Assembly: GCA_050732935.1 (NCBI GenBank) | Contig: JBOHRW010000081.1 | Span: 1 to 41,972, forward strand | Direction: 5' to 3' | Length of the DNA stretch: 41,972 nucleotides | Origin: DASRVA01 sp050732935 | GTDB lineage: Bacteria; Gemmatimonadota; Gemmatimonadetes; JACCXV01; JAHWKZ01 | Shown here: positions 7,798-15,730 of the stretch, in pieces | Layout: each line of letters opens with the position of its first letter | How positions within the stretch are numbered: position 1 is the stretch's first letter | Position numbers and translations under genes: made by a program | Notes under the pieces: generated by a model | The model's input: the letters and a program-made list of their open reading frames with translations, nothing else | Databases searched by the model: none | What the model was told of the DNA's origin: nothing

Positions 7798-8478
7798 GTG
7801 GTTCTGTTCGAGAGCGTCTTCAAGGAGTACCCCAAGACCGGCTTCGCCCTGCGGGACGTCTCGTTCCATGTCCGGCGCGGGGAGTTCGCGTTCGTGACCG
7901 GGCCTTCCGGCGCCGGCAAGACCACGCTGGTCAAGCTCGTCACCATGGAGGAGCGCCCCTCACGCGGGGCCGTTCGCGTGTCGGAGTTCTCCTCGGACAA
8001 GGTCCGGCGGCGCGACATCCCCATGCTGCGCCGGCGGCTGGGCATCGTATTTCAGGACTTTCGGCTGCTACGGACCCGGACCGCGTACGAGAACGTCGCG
8101 TTCACGATGGAGGTGACGGGGGCCTCGCGCGAGGAGATCGACCGCACCGTGCCACGCACGCTGGCATCCGTCGGTCTGGGCGGCAAGGCGGATCATCTCC
8201 CGGCCGAGCTCTCGGGCGGCGAGCAGCAGCGGGTCGCCATCGCCCGCGCGCTGGTCAACGACCCGTTCCTGCTCCTCGCCGACGAGCCCACCGGCAACCT
8301 GGACCCCCGCGTCTCGCTCGACATCCTGCGCGTGTGCAAGGACATCAACCTGCGCGGCATGGCGGTGCTCTTCGTCACCCATGATCGCGCGCTCCTCGAG
8401 CATCACCCGGGCGCCCGGGTGATCGAGCTGGAGGACGGAGCGATCGTTCGGGACACGGCCGCCGACGCCGCCGCATGA
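7798..8478 (+). CDS. ftsE: Cell division ATP-binding protein FtsE
   Basis: ABC ATPase of 226 residues, typical FtsE length. With FtsX it controls septal peptidoglycan hydrolases. Walker A GPSGAGKTT begins at residue 35, the signature LSGGEQQR spans 138-145, Walker B is LLLADEPTGNLD with D162/E163, and the switch His is in FVTHD. The GTG start is set by the family N-terminus (LFESVFKEYPKTGFAL). The 62-base gap upstream holds a degenerate stretch similar to the beginning of the inverted-repeat element at 15512. The stop overlaps ftsX (ATGA at 8475-8478). Confidence 0.96.
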   Translation: MVLFESVFKEYPKTGFALRDVSFHVRRGEFAFVTGPSGAGKTTLVKLVTMEERPSRGAVRVSEFSSDKVRRRDIPMLRRRLGIVFQDFRLLRTRTAYENVAFTMEVTGASREEIDRTVPRTLASVGLGGKADHLPAELSGGEQQRVAIARALVNDPFLLLADEPTGNLDPRVSLDILRVCKDINLRGMAVLFVTHDRALLEHHPGARVIELEDGAIVRDTAADAAA

Positions 8479-9332
8479 GGTACACCGCCCGCGAGGCATT
8501 CTTCGCGTTCCGGCGCTCCCCCCTGCTCACCGCTCTCTCGATCGTCACCATCGCCTTCGCGCTCTACACCCTGGGCGTCTTCGGGCTCGCCTGGCTGAAC
8601 ATCGAGGGGGTCCTCGAGGGCGCCGAGGAGCGTGTGGAGGTCGTGGCCTATCTGCGCGATGACACGACCAGCGAGGAGAGTGGGGCGCTGATGCGCGAGG
8701 CGGTCGCGTACCCCGAGGTGGATTCGATCGCCTACGTGTCGAAGCAGGACGCCCTGGCCCGCGTCAGGGCCGACTTTTCGGAATACGAGGAGCTCTACGA
8801 GGATCTCGACACGAACCCTCTCCCGGCTTCGATCGAGATCGCTCTCAAACCCGGCTATCGCCGCGCCGAGCAGGTACAGGACGTAGCCGCGCGGATCTCT
8901 CGCTTCGGCTTCGTGGAGGAGGTCCGCTTCGGCGAGGAGTGGGTTCGCAAGCTGACCTTCCTGCAGGACATGTCCCTCTTCCTGGGCCTGGTGGTCGGGG
9001 GCATCTTCGGGTTCGTGGCGTTCGTGGCCATCGGGGCCACGATCAACCTCGTTGTGCTCGCCCGCGAGGACGAGTTCGCGATCATGAGGATGGTGGGGGC
9101 GACGCCGGGCTTCATCGCCCGCCCGTTCGTGCTGGAGGGCTTCGTCAAGGGAGTGATCGGGGCGCTGGCGGCCCTGGCGCTCCTCGTGGTCACGTTCGGG
9201 GTCTTGGAGAGACGCGTCCTGGCCATCGAGTTCTACTCGCCGGCGGAGATCGCGGCGGGGATCCTGCTGGGGGGCGTGCTGGGGTCGCTGGCCTCGATCC
9301 TCTCCCTCCGCCGACACGTCAGCCGATGGTAG
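8475..9332 (+). CDS. ftsX: Cell division protein FtsX (ABC permease)
   Basis: Membrane protein of 285 residues, partner of FtsE. Topology by eye: first helix at about 22-44 (LTALSIVTIAFALYTLGVFG), an extracytoplasmic domain at about 50-165 (EERVEVVAYLRDDTTSEES), then three further helices from about residue 170 (LFLGLVVGGIFGFVAFVAIG) to near residue 278. The motif VLAREDEFAIMRMVGAT between helices 2 and 3 is the FtsX/MacB permease signature. The extracytoplasmic loop is what contacts EnvC-type activators, and a LytM protein is encoded immediately downstream, overlapping this gene by 7 bases. Confidence 0.96.
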   Translation: MRYTAREAFFAFRRSPLLTALSIVTIAFALYTLGVFGLAWLNIEGVLEGAEERVEVVAYLRDDTTSEESGALMREAVAYPEVDSIAYVSKQDALARVRADFSEYEELYEDLDTNPLPASIEIALKPGYRRAEQVQDVAARISRFGFVEEVRFGEEWVRKLTFLQDMSLFLGLVVGGIFGFVAFVAIGATINLVVLAREDEFAIMRMVGATPGFIARPFVLEGFVKGVIGALAALALLVVTFGVLERRVLAIEFYSPAEIAAGILLGGVLGSLASILSLRRHVSRW

Positions 9333-10546
9333 AATGGGCGGCCCGGGCGCTCGCCGTGGCGCTCCTGCTCCCGGCTCTCCTGGCTCTCGCGGAACCGGCC
9401 CATGGCCAGGAGGAGGCCGAGCTCGAGTCGCAGCGCGCTCGGCTCGAGCGTCTACAGGATCAGATCCAGGAACGGCGCGCCGAGGCCGATCAGCTGGGCC
9501 GGCGCGAGCGCGGCGTCCTGGAAGAGCTGAGAGAGGTCGAGCGCGAGCTGGGGATCACGCGCCAGCTCCTGGAGACGCTGGAGGGAGAGATCGCCGCCCG
9601 GGAGAGGGAGATCGCGCGTCTCACGAGAGAGCTCGCCCACGCTCTGGACCGCCTCACCGTCCAGCGGCAGATCCTGGCCCGCCGCCTGCGTTCGATCTAC
9701 AAGCTCGGGAGGTTCGGCACCCTGGAGATCCTTCTGCGCTCGGAGAGCTTCACCGATGCCCTGGGCCGCTACGAGTACCTGCGGTTGATCGCCGAGCAGG
9801 ACGCCCGGCTCCTGCGCTCGATCGAGCGTCTCGAGAGGCGGATCCGTGCGGATCGCGTGGCGCTGGCCGAGACGCGCCGCGAGCTGGCCGCGCGTCGGAA
9901 CGAGCGGCTGGCCCAGGCCGAGCGCCTGGAATCCACCGAGCGCGCCCGGCGCGAGATGCTCGAGCGGGTCAAGAGCGAACGCTCGGAACAGATCCGGGCG
10001 GCCGAGGCGCTGGAGGCGGAGACGCGAAAGATCCAGGAGCTCCTGGCGACCCTGGAGCGGCGGCGGGCGGAGCGGGAGGCGGCCCGGCGGCGAGCGGCCG
10101 CGGCGGGCCGGGTCCCGGAGGCGACGCCACGGGTCTCGACTCTGACCGGGGATGTCGGCAATCTGGACTGGCCGGTGCAGGGCCAGATCGTGGCCCGTTT
10201 CGGACGCGCCGTGCATCCGGTCTATCGGACCGAGATCGTGAACAACGGGATCGACATCGCGGCGCCCCGGGGCACGCCGGTGCGCGCCGTGGGTGCCGGC
10301 GAGGTCGTCTACGCCGACTGGAACGGCGGCTACGGTCTCATGGTGATCCTCGACCACGACGGAGGGTACTACTCAATCTATGCGCACCTGGAGAGCGCGG
10401 CCGCCGCGGTGGGGCAGCGGGTGGCCAAGGGGGCGGTGATCGGCGCGGTCGGCGAATCGGGGAGCTTGACCGGCCCCAGGCTGCACTTCGAGATCCGCGA
10501 GGGGGGACAGGCGGTGGACCCCATCCGGTGGCTCGAGGACCGGTGA
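9326..10546 (+). CDS. EnvC-like murein hydrolase activator with degenerate LytM (M23) domain
   Basis: Protein of 406 residues with a signal peptide (cleavage near AHGQ), a long coiled coil at about 29-265 and a C-terminal LytM domain (about 280-406). The domain lacks two residues essential in active M23 enzymes. The first zinc His of HxGxD is replaced by N306 (NNGIDIAAP; D310 is kept), and the first His of the HxH motif is replaced by R385 (RLHFE; H387 is kept). This is the pattern of non-catalytic EnvC-type activators, which switch on amidases under FtsEX control. The start ATG at 9326 overlaps ftsX by 7 bases, giving ftsE-ftsX-envC-like order. The activator role is inferred from missing residues and context. 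Confidence 0.88.
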   Translation: MVEWAARALAVALLLPALLALAEPAHGQEEAELESQRARLERLQDQIQERRAEADQLGRRERGVLEELREVERELGITRQLLETLEGEIAAREREIARLTRELAHALDRLTVQRQILARRLRSIYKLGRFGTLEILLRSESFTDALGRYEYLRLIAEQDARLLRSIERLERRIRADRVALAETRRELAARRNERLAQAERLESTERARREMLERVKSERSEQIRAAEALEAETRKIQELLATLERRRAEREAARRRAAAAGRVPEATPRVSTLTGDVGNLDWPVQGQIVARFGRAVHPVYRTEIVNNGIDIAAPRGTPVRAVGAGEVVYADWNGGYGLMVILDHDGGYYSIYAHLESAAAAVGQRVAKGAVIGAVGESGSLTGPRLHFEIREGGQAVDPIRWLEDR

Positions 10547-11628
10547 GCGGCGAAGGCATCCGCGTCGACGGCCACACGCGGATCGTGACCGGGCTCGAGA
10601 CGGCGATTTCCCGGGATCGGCTGGGGAAGGCTCTGCTCTTCCACGGGCCCGCCGGGGTCGGGAAGCAGACCGCCGCCCGGTGGCTCGGCCAGCGGCTTCT
10701 CTGCGAGGGCCAAGCGCCGCCGTGCGGGGCCTGCCCGGTCTGCCGACGCGTCGTGCGCAACACCCATCCCGACGTGCACTGGTACTTCCCACGTCCGGCG
10801 GACGCCTACTACGGCGGCGCGGCCCGCGGCGAGGATCTCGCGCGACGCGCGGGCGAGCCCGCCGAGCCGATCGCCTACGATCATCCCGTCTCGTTTCGCA
10901 TGGAGGACTTCCACGCCATCCGGAAGGCCGCCGGTCGGCCGCCGTTCGAAGCCGAGGAGCAGATCTTCATCCTCGGCGACGTCGACCAGCACCCGCCCGG
11001 CGACGAGCCCACCGGAATGCTCATGAAGCTCCTCGAGGAGGTGCCGCCCCGGACGCGCTTCGTCCTGACGGCATCGAGGCCCGACGTCCTTCCCGACACG
11101 ATCCACAGCCGGGTGCAGTCGCTGGCCTTTGCACCCCTCCCGGTGGCCGAAGTCCGAGCATTCATCGACCGGCGCCTCGATCTGCCCGAGGCCGAGGCCG
11201 CAGCGCTGGCCGACCTCGCCGACGGCCGGCCGGGGCGGGCTCTGGCCCTCGCCGATCCCGGCGTCCTGGCCCTGCGGGAGCTGGCGGCCGAGCTGTTCGC
11301 GACCGGCGTCGATCCCTCGCGGAGCGCGTACGGGTTCCTGCTGGAGGCCGAGCTGCCGCGCGTCCGCGAACAGCACGAGCACGTTTTCGAGTTCCTGCTG
11401 GGGATGGCGGAGGGGGCGCTGGATCGCGCGGTGGGCCGGGACCCTGCGGCAGGGGAGGACGCTGACGGGAACGGGGATCACGCCCGCCTGGCGGCCGATC
11501 GACTCGGTCCGGTCGGGTTGTCGGCGGCGGTGCGGGGCCTGATCGCCGCGCGCGAGGACGTGTGGCGGAACGTGACGCCAATCCTTCTATACTGGCAAGC
11601 CCTCCGCGCTTTGCGCGGGGGCCGCTGA
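10543..11628 (+). CDS. holB: DNA polymerase III delta' subunit / clamp-loader ATPase
   Basis: AAA+ protein of 361 residues belonging to the clamp loader that places the beta clamp on DNA. A Walker-A-like loop GPAGVGKQT lies at 35-43, and a four-cysteine zinc module (C54, C61, C64, C67; PPCGACPVCRR) matches the position of that module in delta' and DnaX. Further signs are FILGDVDQHPP, GMLMKLLEEVPPRTRFVLTAS and a collar domain. GTG at 10543 overlaps the upstream stop (GTGA) and puts the Walker loop at the usual distance. DnaX (gamma/tau) is the alternative, but the short C-terminus and lack of its longer tail favour delta'. Confidence 0.9.
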   Translation: MSGEGIRVDGHTRIVTGLETAISRDRLGKALLFHGPAGVGKQTAARWLGQRLLCEGQAPPCGACPVCRRVVRNTHPDVHWYFPRPADAYYGGAARGEDLARRAGEPAEPIAYDHPVSFRMEDFHAIRKAAGRPPFEAEEQIFILGDVDQHPPGDEPTGMLMKLLEEVPPRTRFVLTASRPDVLPDTIHSRVQSLAFAPLPVAEVRAFIDRRLDLPEAEAAALADLADGRPGRALALADPGVLALRELAAELFATGVDPSRSAYGFLLEAELPRVREQHEHVFEFLLGMAEGALDRAVGRDPAAGEDADGNGDHARLAADRLGPVGLSAAVRGLIAAREDVWRNVTPILLYWQALRALRGGR

Positions 11629-11679
11629 AGACGGCCAGGCTGCGTGGGCCGGTTGGCGCGGGCTGCTAGATTCTCCTCC

Positions 11680-13275
11680 ATGGCCGATCGCTATTACCTC
11701 ACGACGCCGATCTACTATGTCAACGACCGACCCCACATCGGCCATGCCTACACCACCATCCTCGCCGACGTGATCGCGCGGAGAAAGCGCACGACGGGAC
11801 ACGACGTGCGGTTTCTCACCGGTACCGACGAGCACGGGGCGAGCGTCGCCCGGGCGGCCGCACGCAGGGGGGTCGAGCCGCAGACCCACGTCGACGAGCT
11901 GGCCCCATCCTGGAAGGCGACGTGGGATCGCCTCGAGATCCGCTACGACCGGTTCATCCGAACCACCGACACCGATCACGCGGCCGTAGTCCGCGAGGCG
12001 CTCGTTCGACTTCGAGACGGCGTCGACCCCGAGGGGCGCCCGCTTCTGTACGAAGACGTCTATCGCGGGTGGTACTGCGTGTCCGACGAGAGATACTGGA
12101 CCGGGAAGGACCTGGTCGAGGGACGCTGCCCGGAGTGCGGGAAGCCGGTGGACGAGATCGAGGAGCGGAACTGGTTCTTCCGCATGAGCTCGTTTCAGGA
12201 AGCCCTCGTGGACCACATCCGGACCCACCCTGGGTTCATCCATCCGGAGACCAGGGCCAACGAGGTCCTGGGCTTCCTCCGGGAGCCCTTGGGCGATCTC
12301 TGTATCACACGCCCACGCGAGCGGCTGGCCTGGGGGATCTCCTTGCCGTGGGACGACACCTTCGTGACGTACGTCTGGGTGGATGCGCTGCTGAACTACG
12401 TCACCGGAACGGTGGACGCGACCGGCAACCCCGCTGGGGACGCCCGCCGCGCGATCGCCGCCTGGAACGAGCACCCGGCCGACGTCCACCTGCTCGGCAA
12501 GGACATTCTCACGACGCACTCGGTCTACTGGATCACCCTGCTGATGGCGCTCGGGTGGGCACTCCCCAGGCAGATTCTGGCCCACGGCTGGTGGGTCTGG
12601 GAAGGGGGCAAGATGTCGAAGTCGGCCGGCAACGTCGTCCATCCGGACGTTCTGGTGGCCGATTTCGGCGTCGACGGCCTCCGGTACTATCTGCTTCGCG
12701 AAATGACGCTGGGGCAGGACAGTACGTATTCGTACGATTCCATCGTCCGGCGTCTCAACGCCGACCTGGCCAATGACCTGGGCAATCTGCACTCGCGGAT
12801 CACCAAGATGGTGGCCCGGTACCTCGATGGACGCCTGCCGGCGCGTGAGCAGGCCACCGGCCGGGCCAACGAGGCGGCCCTGCGCGAGCTGGCCGAGCGG
12901 CTGGTCGCGGACGGCGCCGATGGGTCGGTGTCGGAGGCCTGGAGCGAGTGGAAGGTCCACCAGGCAGTGGACCGCATTCTGGGCCTCGTCTCGGCGACCA
13001 ACGAATACCTCGAGGCGCAGCAGCCCTGGCGTCGCGCCATGAAACCGGACGGTGGCGCCGACGTCGCGGCGGTCCTGCTTCACGCCGCCGAGGCCCTCCG
13101 GCTCTCCACCGCGCTGCTTTGGCCGGTCGTCCCCGAGCTCGCCGAGCGCCTGCTAGCCGATCTCGGGCAGCCGGAGATTCCCCGTGGGGAGCAGCTGCGC
13201 TGGGGCGTCCTCGACGGTGACCGGGTGACGACCGGCCCGCCGCTGTACCGGCGCATCGAGACGGCGACGACGTAG
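11680..13275 (+). CDS. metG: Methionyl-tRNA synthetase
   Basis: Class I aminoacyl-tRNA synthetase of 531 residues; charges tRNA-Met. The signature sequences HIGH (H19-H22, in RPHIGHAYTT) and KMSKS (311-315) are intact. The zinc knuckle region is WYCVSDERYW...GRCPECGKPV, a single-knuckle type. An anticodon-binding helical domain follows KMSKS and ends near residue 510. There is no C-terminal EMAP/Trbp111 domain, which fits the short bacterial form. The N-terminus MADRYYLTTPIYYVND sets the ATG at 11680; no clear Shine-Dalgarno precedes it, and TAGATT lies 8 bases upstream of the start, so transcription close to the start codon is possible. Confidence 0.97.
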   Translation: MADRYYLTTPIYYVNDRPHIGHAYTTILADVIARRKRTTGHDVRFLTGTDEHGASVARAAARRGVEPQTHVDELAPSWKATWDRLEIRYDRFIRTTDTDHAAVVREALVRLRDGVDPEGRPLLYEDVYRGWYCVSDERYWTGKDLVEGRCPECGKPVDEIEERNWFFRMSSFQEALVDHIRTHPGFIHPETRANEVLGFLREPLGDLCITRPRERLAWGISLPWDDTFVTYVWVDALLNYVTGTVDATGNPAGDARRAIAAWNEHPADVHLLGKDILTTHSVYWITLLMALGWALPRQILAHGWWVWEGGKMSKSAGNVVHPDVLVADFGVDGLRYYLLREMTLGQDSTYSYDSIVRRLNADLANDLGNLHSRITKMVARYLDGRLPAREQATGRANEAALRELAERLVADGADGSVSEAWSEWKVHQAVDRILGLVSATNEYLEAQQPWRRAMKPDGGADVAAVLLHAAEALRLSTALLWPVVPELAERLLADLGQPEIPRGEQLRWGVLDGDRVTTGPPLYRRIETATT

Positions 13276-13283
13276 TGTGCTGA

Positions 13284-13312
13284 GGCAGGGCGTTGAGCAT
13301 GAACGCCTTGCC
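13284..13312 (+). terminator. Hairpin after metG, possible terminator
   Basis: An 11-bp stem (ggcagggcgtt with aacgccttgcc, one mismatch) and a 7-base loop begin 8 bases after the metG stop, followed shortly by ctcttt. The T run is short, so termination efficiency is uncertain. Confidence 0.5.
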
Positions 13313-13350
13313 GGCTCTTTCAACGACCTCTCAGCTCGGAGGCGAGCTCC

Positions 13351-14370
13351 ATGCCGCGGCAGGCCGAGCCCACCTGGGACGAGCTCAAGCTGGGGATGAC
13401 GGTGGCGGCGATCGCGCTGGCCGTGGTGGTGGCCGTCTTCCTGATCGGCTCCACCCGCGGGCCTTTCGGGCCCGAGATCGTGCCTTACTACGTCGATCTC
13501 GCCGCGGCCGGAGGGGTCCGGGTCGGATCGCTCGTGCGCGTCGCCGGCCTTCCGGCGGGGGAGGTGACCGACCTGGTCATCGTCCCGCCGCAGGAGCGAC
13601 CCCGAACCGTCGTCGGCGGCCGGCTCCAGCCGGCGACGGGCCTCCCACCGCCACCGCCGAACATCCGGCTCCAGCTGTCGGTCCACCAGGGCTTCCAGCC
13701 TTACATAACGCCAGCCTCGCGCGCCCAGCTCGCCACCCTCGGCCTGGGGGGCGAGCGCTACGTGCGGATCACGGCCGGAGACGTCCGTCAGACCCCCCTG
13801 GCGGCCGGGGCGACGATCGAGGAGATCCCGAGCGTGGACTGGGACCTGCTCATCGCCGAGCTGAATCGTGCGCTCTCGGAGATCGAGGTGCTGACCGTCA
13901 ACATCCTGGAGGTCCGGACCAAGCTGTTCGAGGGCGGCGGCTCGGCGGCTCGGCTCCTCGATGTCGAATCGCCTCTCTACGGCTCCCTGAGCGAGCTCGC
14001 CGAACAGTCGGAGGGGCTGCTCGACGACCTGGATCAGGGCGCGGGCGTCATTCCGGGCTACCGCCGCGAGGCCGCCTTCGTCCAGAGCATCGAGAGGATC
14101 CGCGCCGACCTCCGGGTCATCGATTCGCTGGCGGACGGCGGGCTGCGCGCCTGGGAAGAGCCGGTCGATCTCGACCGCGCGCTGGCCGACCTCGAGGCCG
14201 ACGCCGAGGACCTCCGGCTCAAGTTGCGGGAAGGCCGTGGCACCCTGGGTCGGATGCTCTATGACGAGGAACTGTGGATCCAGCTCCGGGTACTCGAGAC
14301 GCGGGCCAAAGAGATGGTACAGGCCTTTCGCGAGGACCCGCTCGGCTTCGTCAACATCGAGTTTTTCTGA
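13351..14370 (+). CDS. MlaD/MCE-domain lipid-transport protein
   Basis: Protein of 339 residues with one N-terminal membrane helix (about 14-34, VAAIALAVVVAVFLIG) and an MCE domain at about 40-170 that includes GGVRVGSLVRVAGLPAGEV, the VxGxxVG-like core, and LATLGLGGERYVRI. The rest is helical and coiled-coil-like to the C-terminus. MCE proteins form hexameric rings that carry phospholipids between inner and outer membranes. The MCE domain contains an insertion with a PPPPP run around residue 95. MlaE/MlaF partners are not in this window, so it may serve elsewhere-encoded permeases. GGAGG lies 8 bases before the ATG. Confidence 0.85.
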   Translation: MPRQAEPTWDELKLGMTVAAIALAVVVAVFLIGSTRGPFGPEIVPYYVDLAAAGGVRVGSLVRVAGLPAGEVTDLVIVPPQERPRTVVGGRLQPATGLPPPPPNIRLQLSVHQGFQPYITPASRAQLATLGLGGERYVRITAGDVRQTPLAAGATIEEIPSVDWDLLIAELNRALSEIEVLTVNILEVRTKLFEGGGSAARLLDVESPLYGSLSELAEQSEGLLDDLDQGAGVIPGYRREAAFVQSIERIRADLRVIDSLADGGLRAWEEPVDLDRALADLEADAEDLRLKLREGRGTLGRMLYDEELWIQLRVLETRAKEMVQAFREDPLGFVNIEFF

Positions 14371-14454
14371 CCCGGACCTGCGCCTGCGAGGTCCGGATCT
14401 TGCACTGGAGAAATGCGCCGAACGGACCGCTCCGCCCCCCGCGCCGGCGGCCGG

Positions 14455-14483
14455 TTGACAGGCCGGAAGGGTCGGATTAGAAT
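14455..14483 (+). promoter_or_regulatory. Strong sigma70-type promoter upstream of the M23 peptidase gene
   Basis: TTGACA at 14455-14460 and TAGAAT at 14478-14483 are separated by exactly 17 bases, giving an 11 of 12 consensus match. A start near 14490 would leave a leader of about 90 bases. A further TATAAT at 14521-14526 lacks a matching -35 box. This lies in the 211-base gap after the MCE gene; I see nothing else there. Confidence 0.7.
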
Positions 14484-14581
14484 GGCGTTCTTGTCTGGAA
14501 GTCCGTCTTGCAAGTGCGTCTATAATAGCGATTTAGGTAGCGACGCTGCCTGTTCTTTGCCGGATCTGGGGGGGCGTATCG

Positions 14582-15508
14582 GTGTCTGATAGATTGGGAA
14601 CATTCATGTTCATTCCCCACGAAAGTCACGATGTCCGCTCTCTCCGTCTGACCCGCACTCGTTGGGCCGCCTTCCTCAGCCTCGGAGTCGGCGGCGCGGC
14701 GCTCCTGGTCGGTCTGGCCGTGGTCGCATTCGGCCATTTCACGGGAATCGGCGTGAGCTCGCACGTGGTGGCCGAGAACGGTCGGCTCCGCGACGAGCTT
14801 GGACGCGTCGAGGGCCGCATGGAGACCTTGAGCCAGGAGCTGGACGAGCTGCTCGACCGCGAAGAGGAGCTGCGCCTGGCGGCCGATCTGCCTCCGGTGC
14901 CGGTGGAGGTCCGGGCGGTCGGGGTGGGCGGCCCCGGTCATCTGGACGAAGCGGTGACCGTGTCGGCCGACCGCGCGCTCAACAACCGCGTCGGCGACGT
15001 CTCCACGACGCTGGACATGCTGCTCCGTCGCAGTGAGCTCGTGGCGAGCAGCTTCACGGACGCGAGGGCAGCCATCGCCGCGAACAAGGCGAAGCTCGAG
15101 GCCACTCCCTCGGTCTGGCCCACTTCGGGCTTCCTCTCCAGCACATACTCCAAGCACCGCCGGCATCCGATCTTCAACGAGGTCCGTCCTCACTACGGGA
15201 TCGACATCTCGGCGCGCCGCGGCAATCCCATCGTCGCCACCGCCGCCGGGCGCGTGACGGAGGCGGGATGGAAGAGCGGCCATGGCAACTACGTGGAAAT
15301 CGATCACGGACACGGCCTGGTCACCACGTACTCGCACTGCTCGCGGATTCTCGTCAAGGCCGGGCAGCAGATGAAGCGCGGCGATACCATCGCCCTGATC
15401 GGCTCCACCGGCTTCTCGGTGGCGCCACACGTGCACTACGAGGTGCACGAGAAGGGGACTCCGGTGGATCCGCTGAAGTATATCTTCCCCGACGCCATCG
15501 CCGACTAA
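14582..15508 (+). CDS. M23 (LytM) peptidoglycan endopeptidase, membrane-anchored
   Basis: Protein of 308 residues: an N-terminal membrane helix at about 30-53 (WAAFLSLGVGGAALLVGLAV), a coiled coil at about 60-105 (LRDELGRVEGRMETLSQELD), a linker, and a C-terminal M23 domain at about 180-300. The catalytic zinc set is complete: H204 and D208 in HYGIDI, and H283/H285 in PHVHYEV. It should therefore cut peptide cross-links in peptidoglycan, unlike the degenerate LytM protein at 9326. GTG at 14582 follows a run of seven G residues; an ATG at 14606 is an alternative start. It appears to have its own promoter (14455-14483). Confidence 0.9.
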   Translation: MSDRLGTFMFIPHESHDVRSLRLTRTRWAAFLSLGVGGAALLVGLAVVAFGHFTGIGVSSHVVAENGRLRDELGRVEGRMETLSQELDELLDREEELRLAADLPPVPVEVRAVGVGGPGHLDEAVTVSADRALNNRVGDVSTTLDMLLRRSELVASSFTDARAAIAANKAKLEATPSVWPTSGFLSSTYSKHRRHPIFNEVRPHYGIDISARRGNPIVATAAGRVTEAGWKSGHGNYVEIDHGHGLVTTYSHCSRILVKAGQQMKRGDTIALIGSTGFSVAPHVHYEVHEKGTPVDPLKYIFPDAIAD

Positions 15509-15511
15509 CCC

Positions 15512-15650
15512 GGGTCGCTGAAAATGACGCAGATCTTTGTTGCACTCCCTCGGGCGTCCTGCGGCGTACACGATAAGTACGCCTCGGACGTCCTCGCGAC
15601 CCGCTGAGCGGGTGCCCCGGCGCCTCGATCTGTGCCATTTTGAGCGACCT
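15512..15650. repeat. 139-bp multi-hairpin inverted-repeat element
   Basis: Outer arms at 15512-15535 and 15627-15650 match in 20 of 24 positions as an inverted repeat (GGGTCGCTGAAAATG at the left end, CATTTTGAGCGACCT at the right). Inside is a compound hairpin at 15552-15593: ggcgtac pairs with gtacgcc, then an internal loop and a further 8 pairs. A second small hairpin at 15599-15613 is acccgc-tga-gcgggt. There is no coding capacity. Candidates are a MITE, a REP/BIME-type palindromic unit, or a structured RNA. It fills most of the 222-base gap between the M23 and M16 genes. Confidence 0.7.
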
Positions 15651-15730
15651 TGAAGTCTCCTTCCACAACCTCCCCTCCCGCTAAGAGTCCCTCCGGGGCC
15701 AGGCTCGAGACGATCGGCAGAAAGGGGGAC

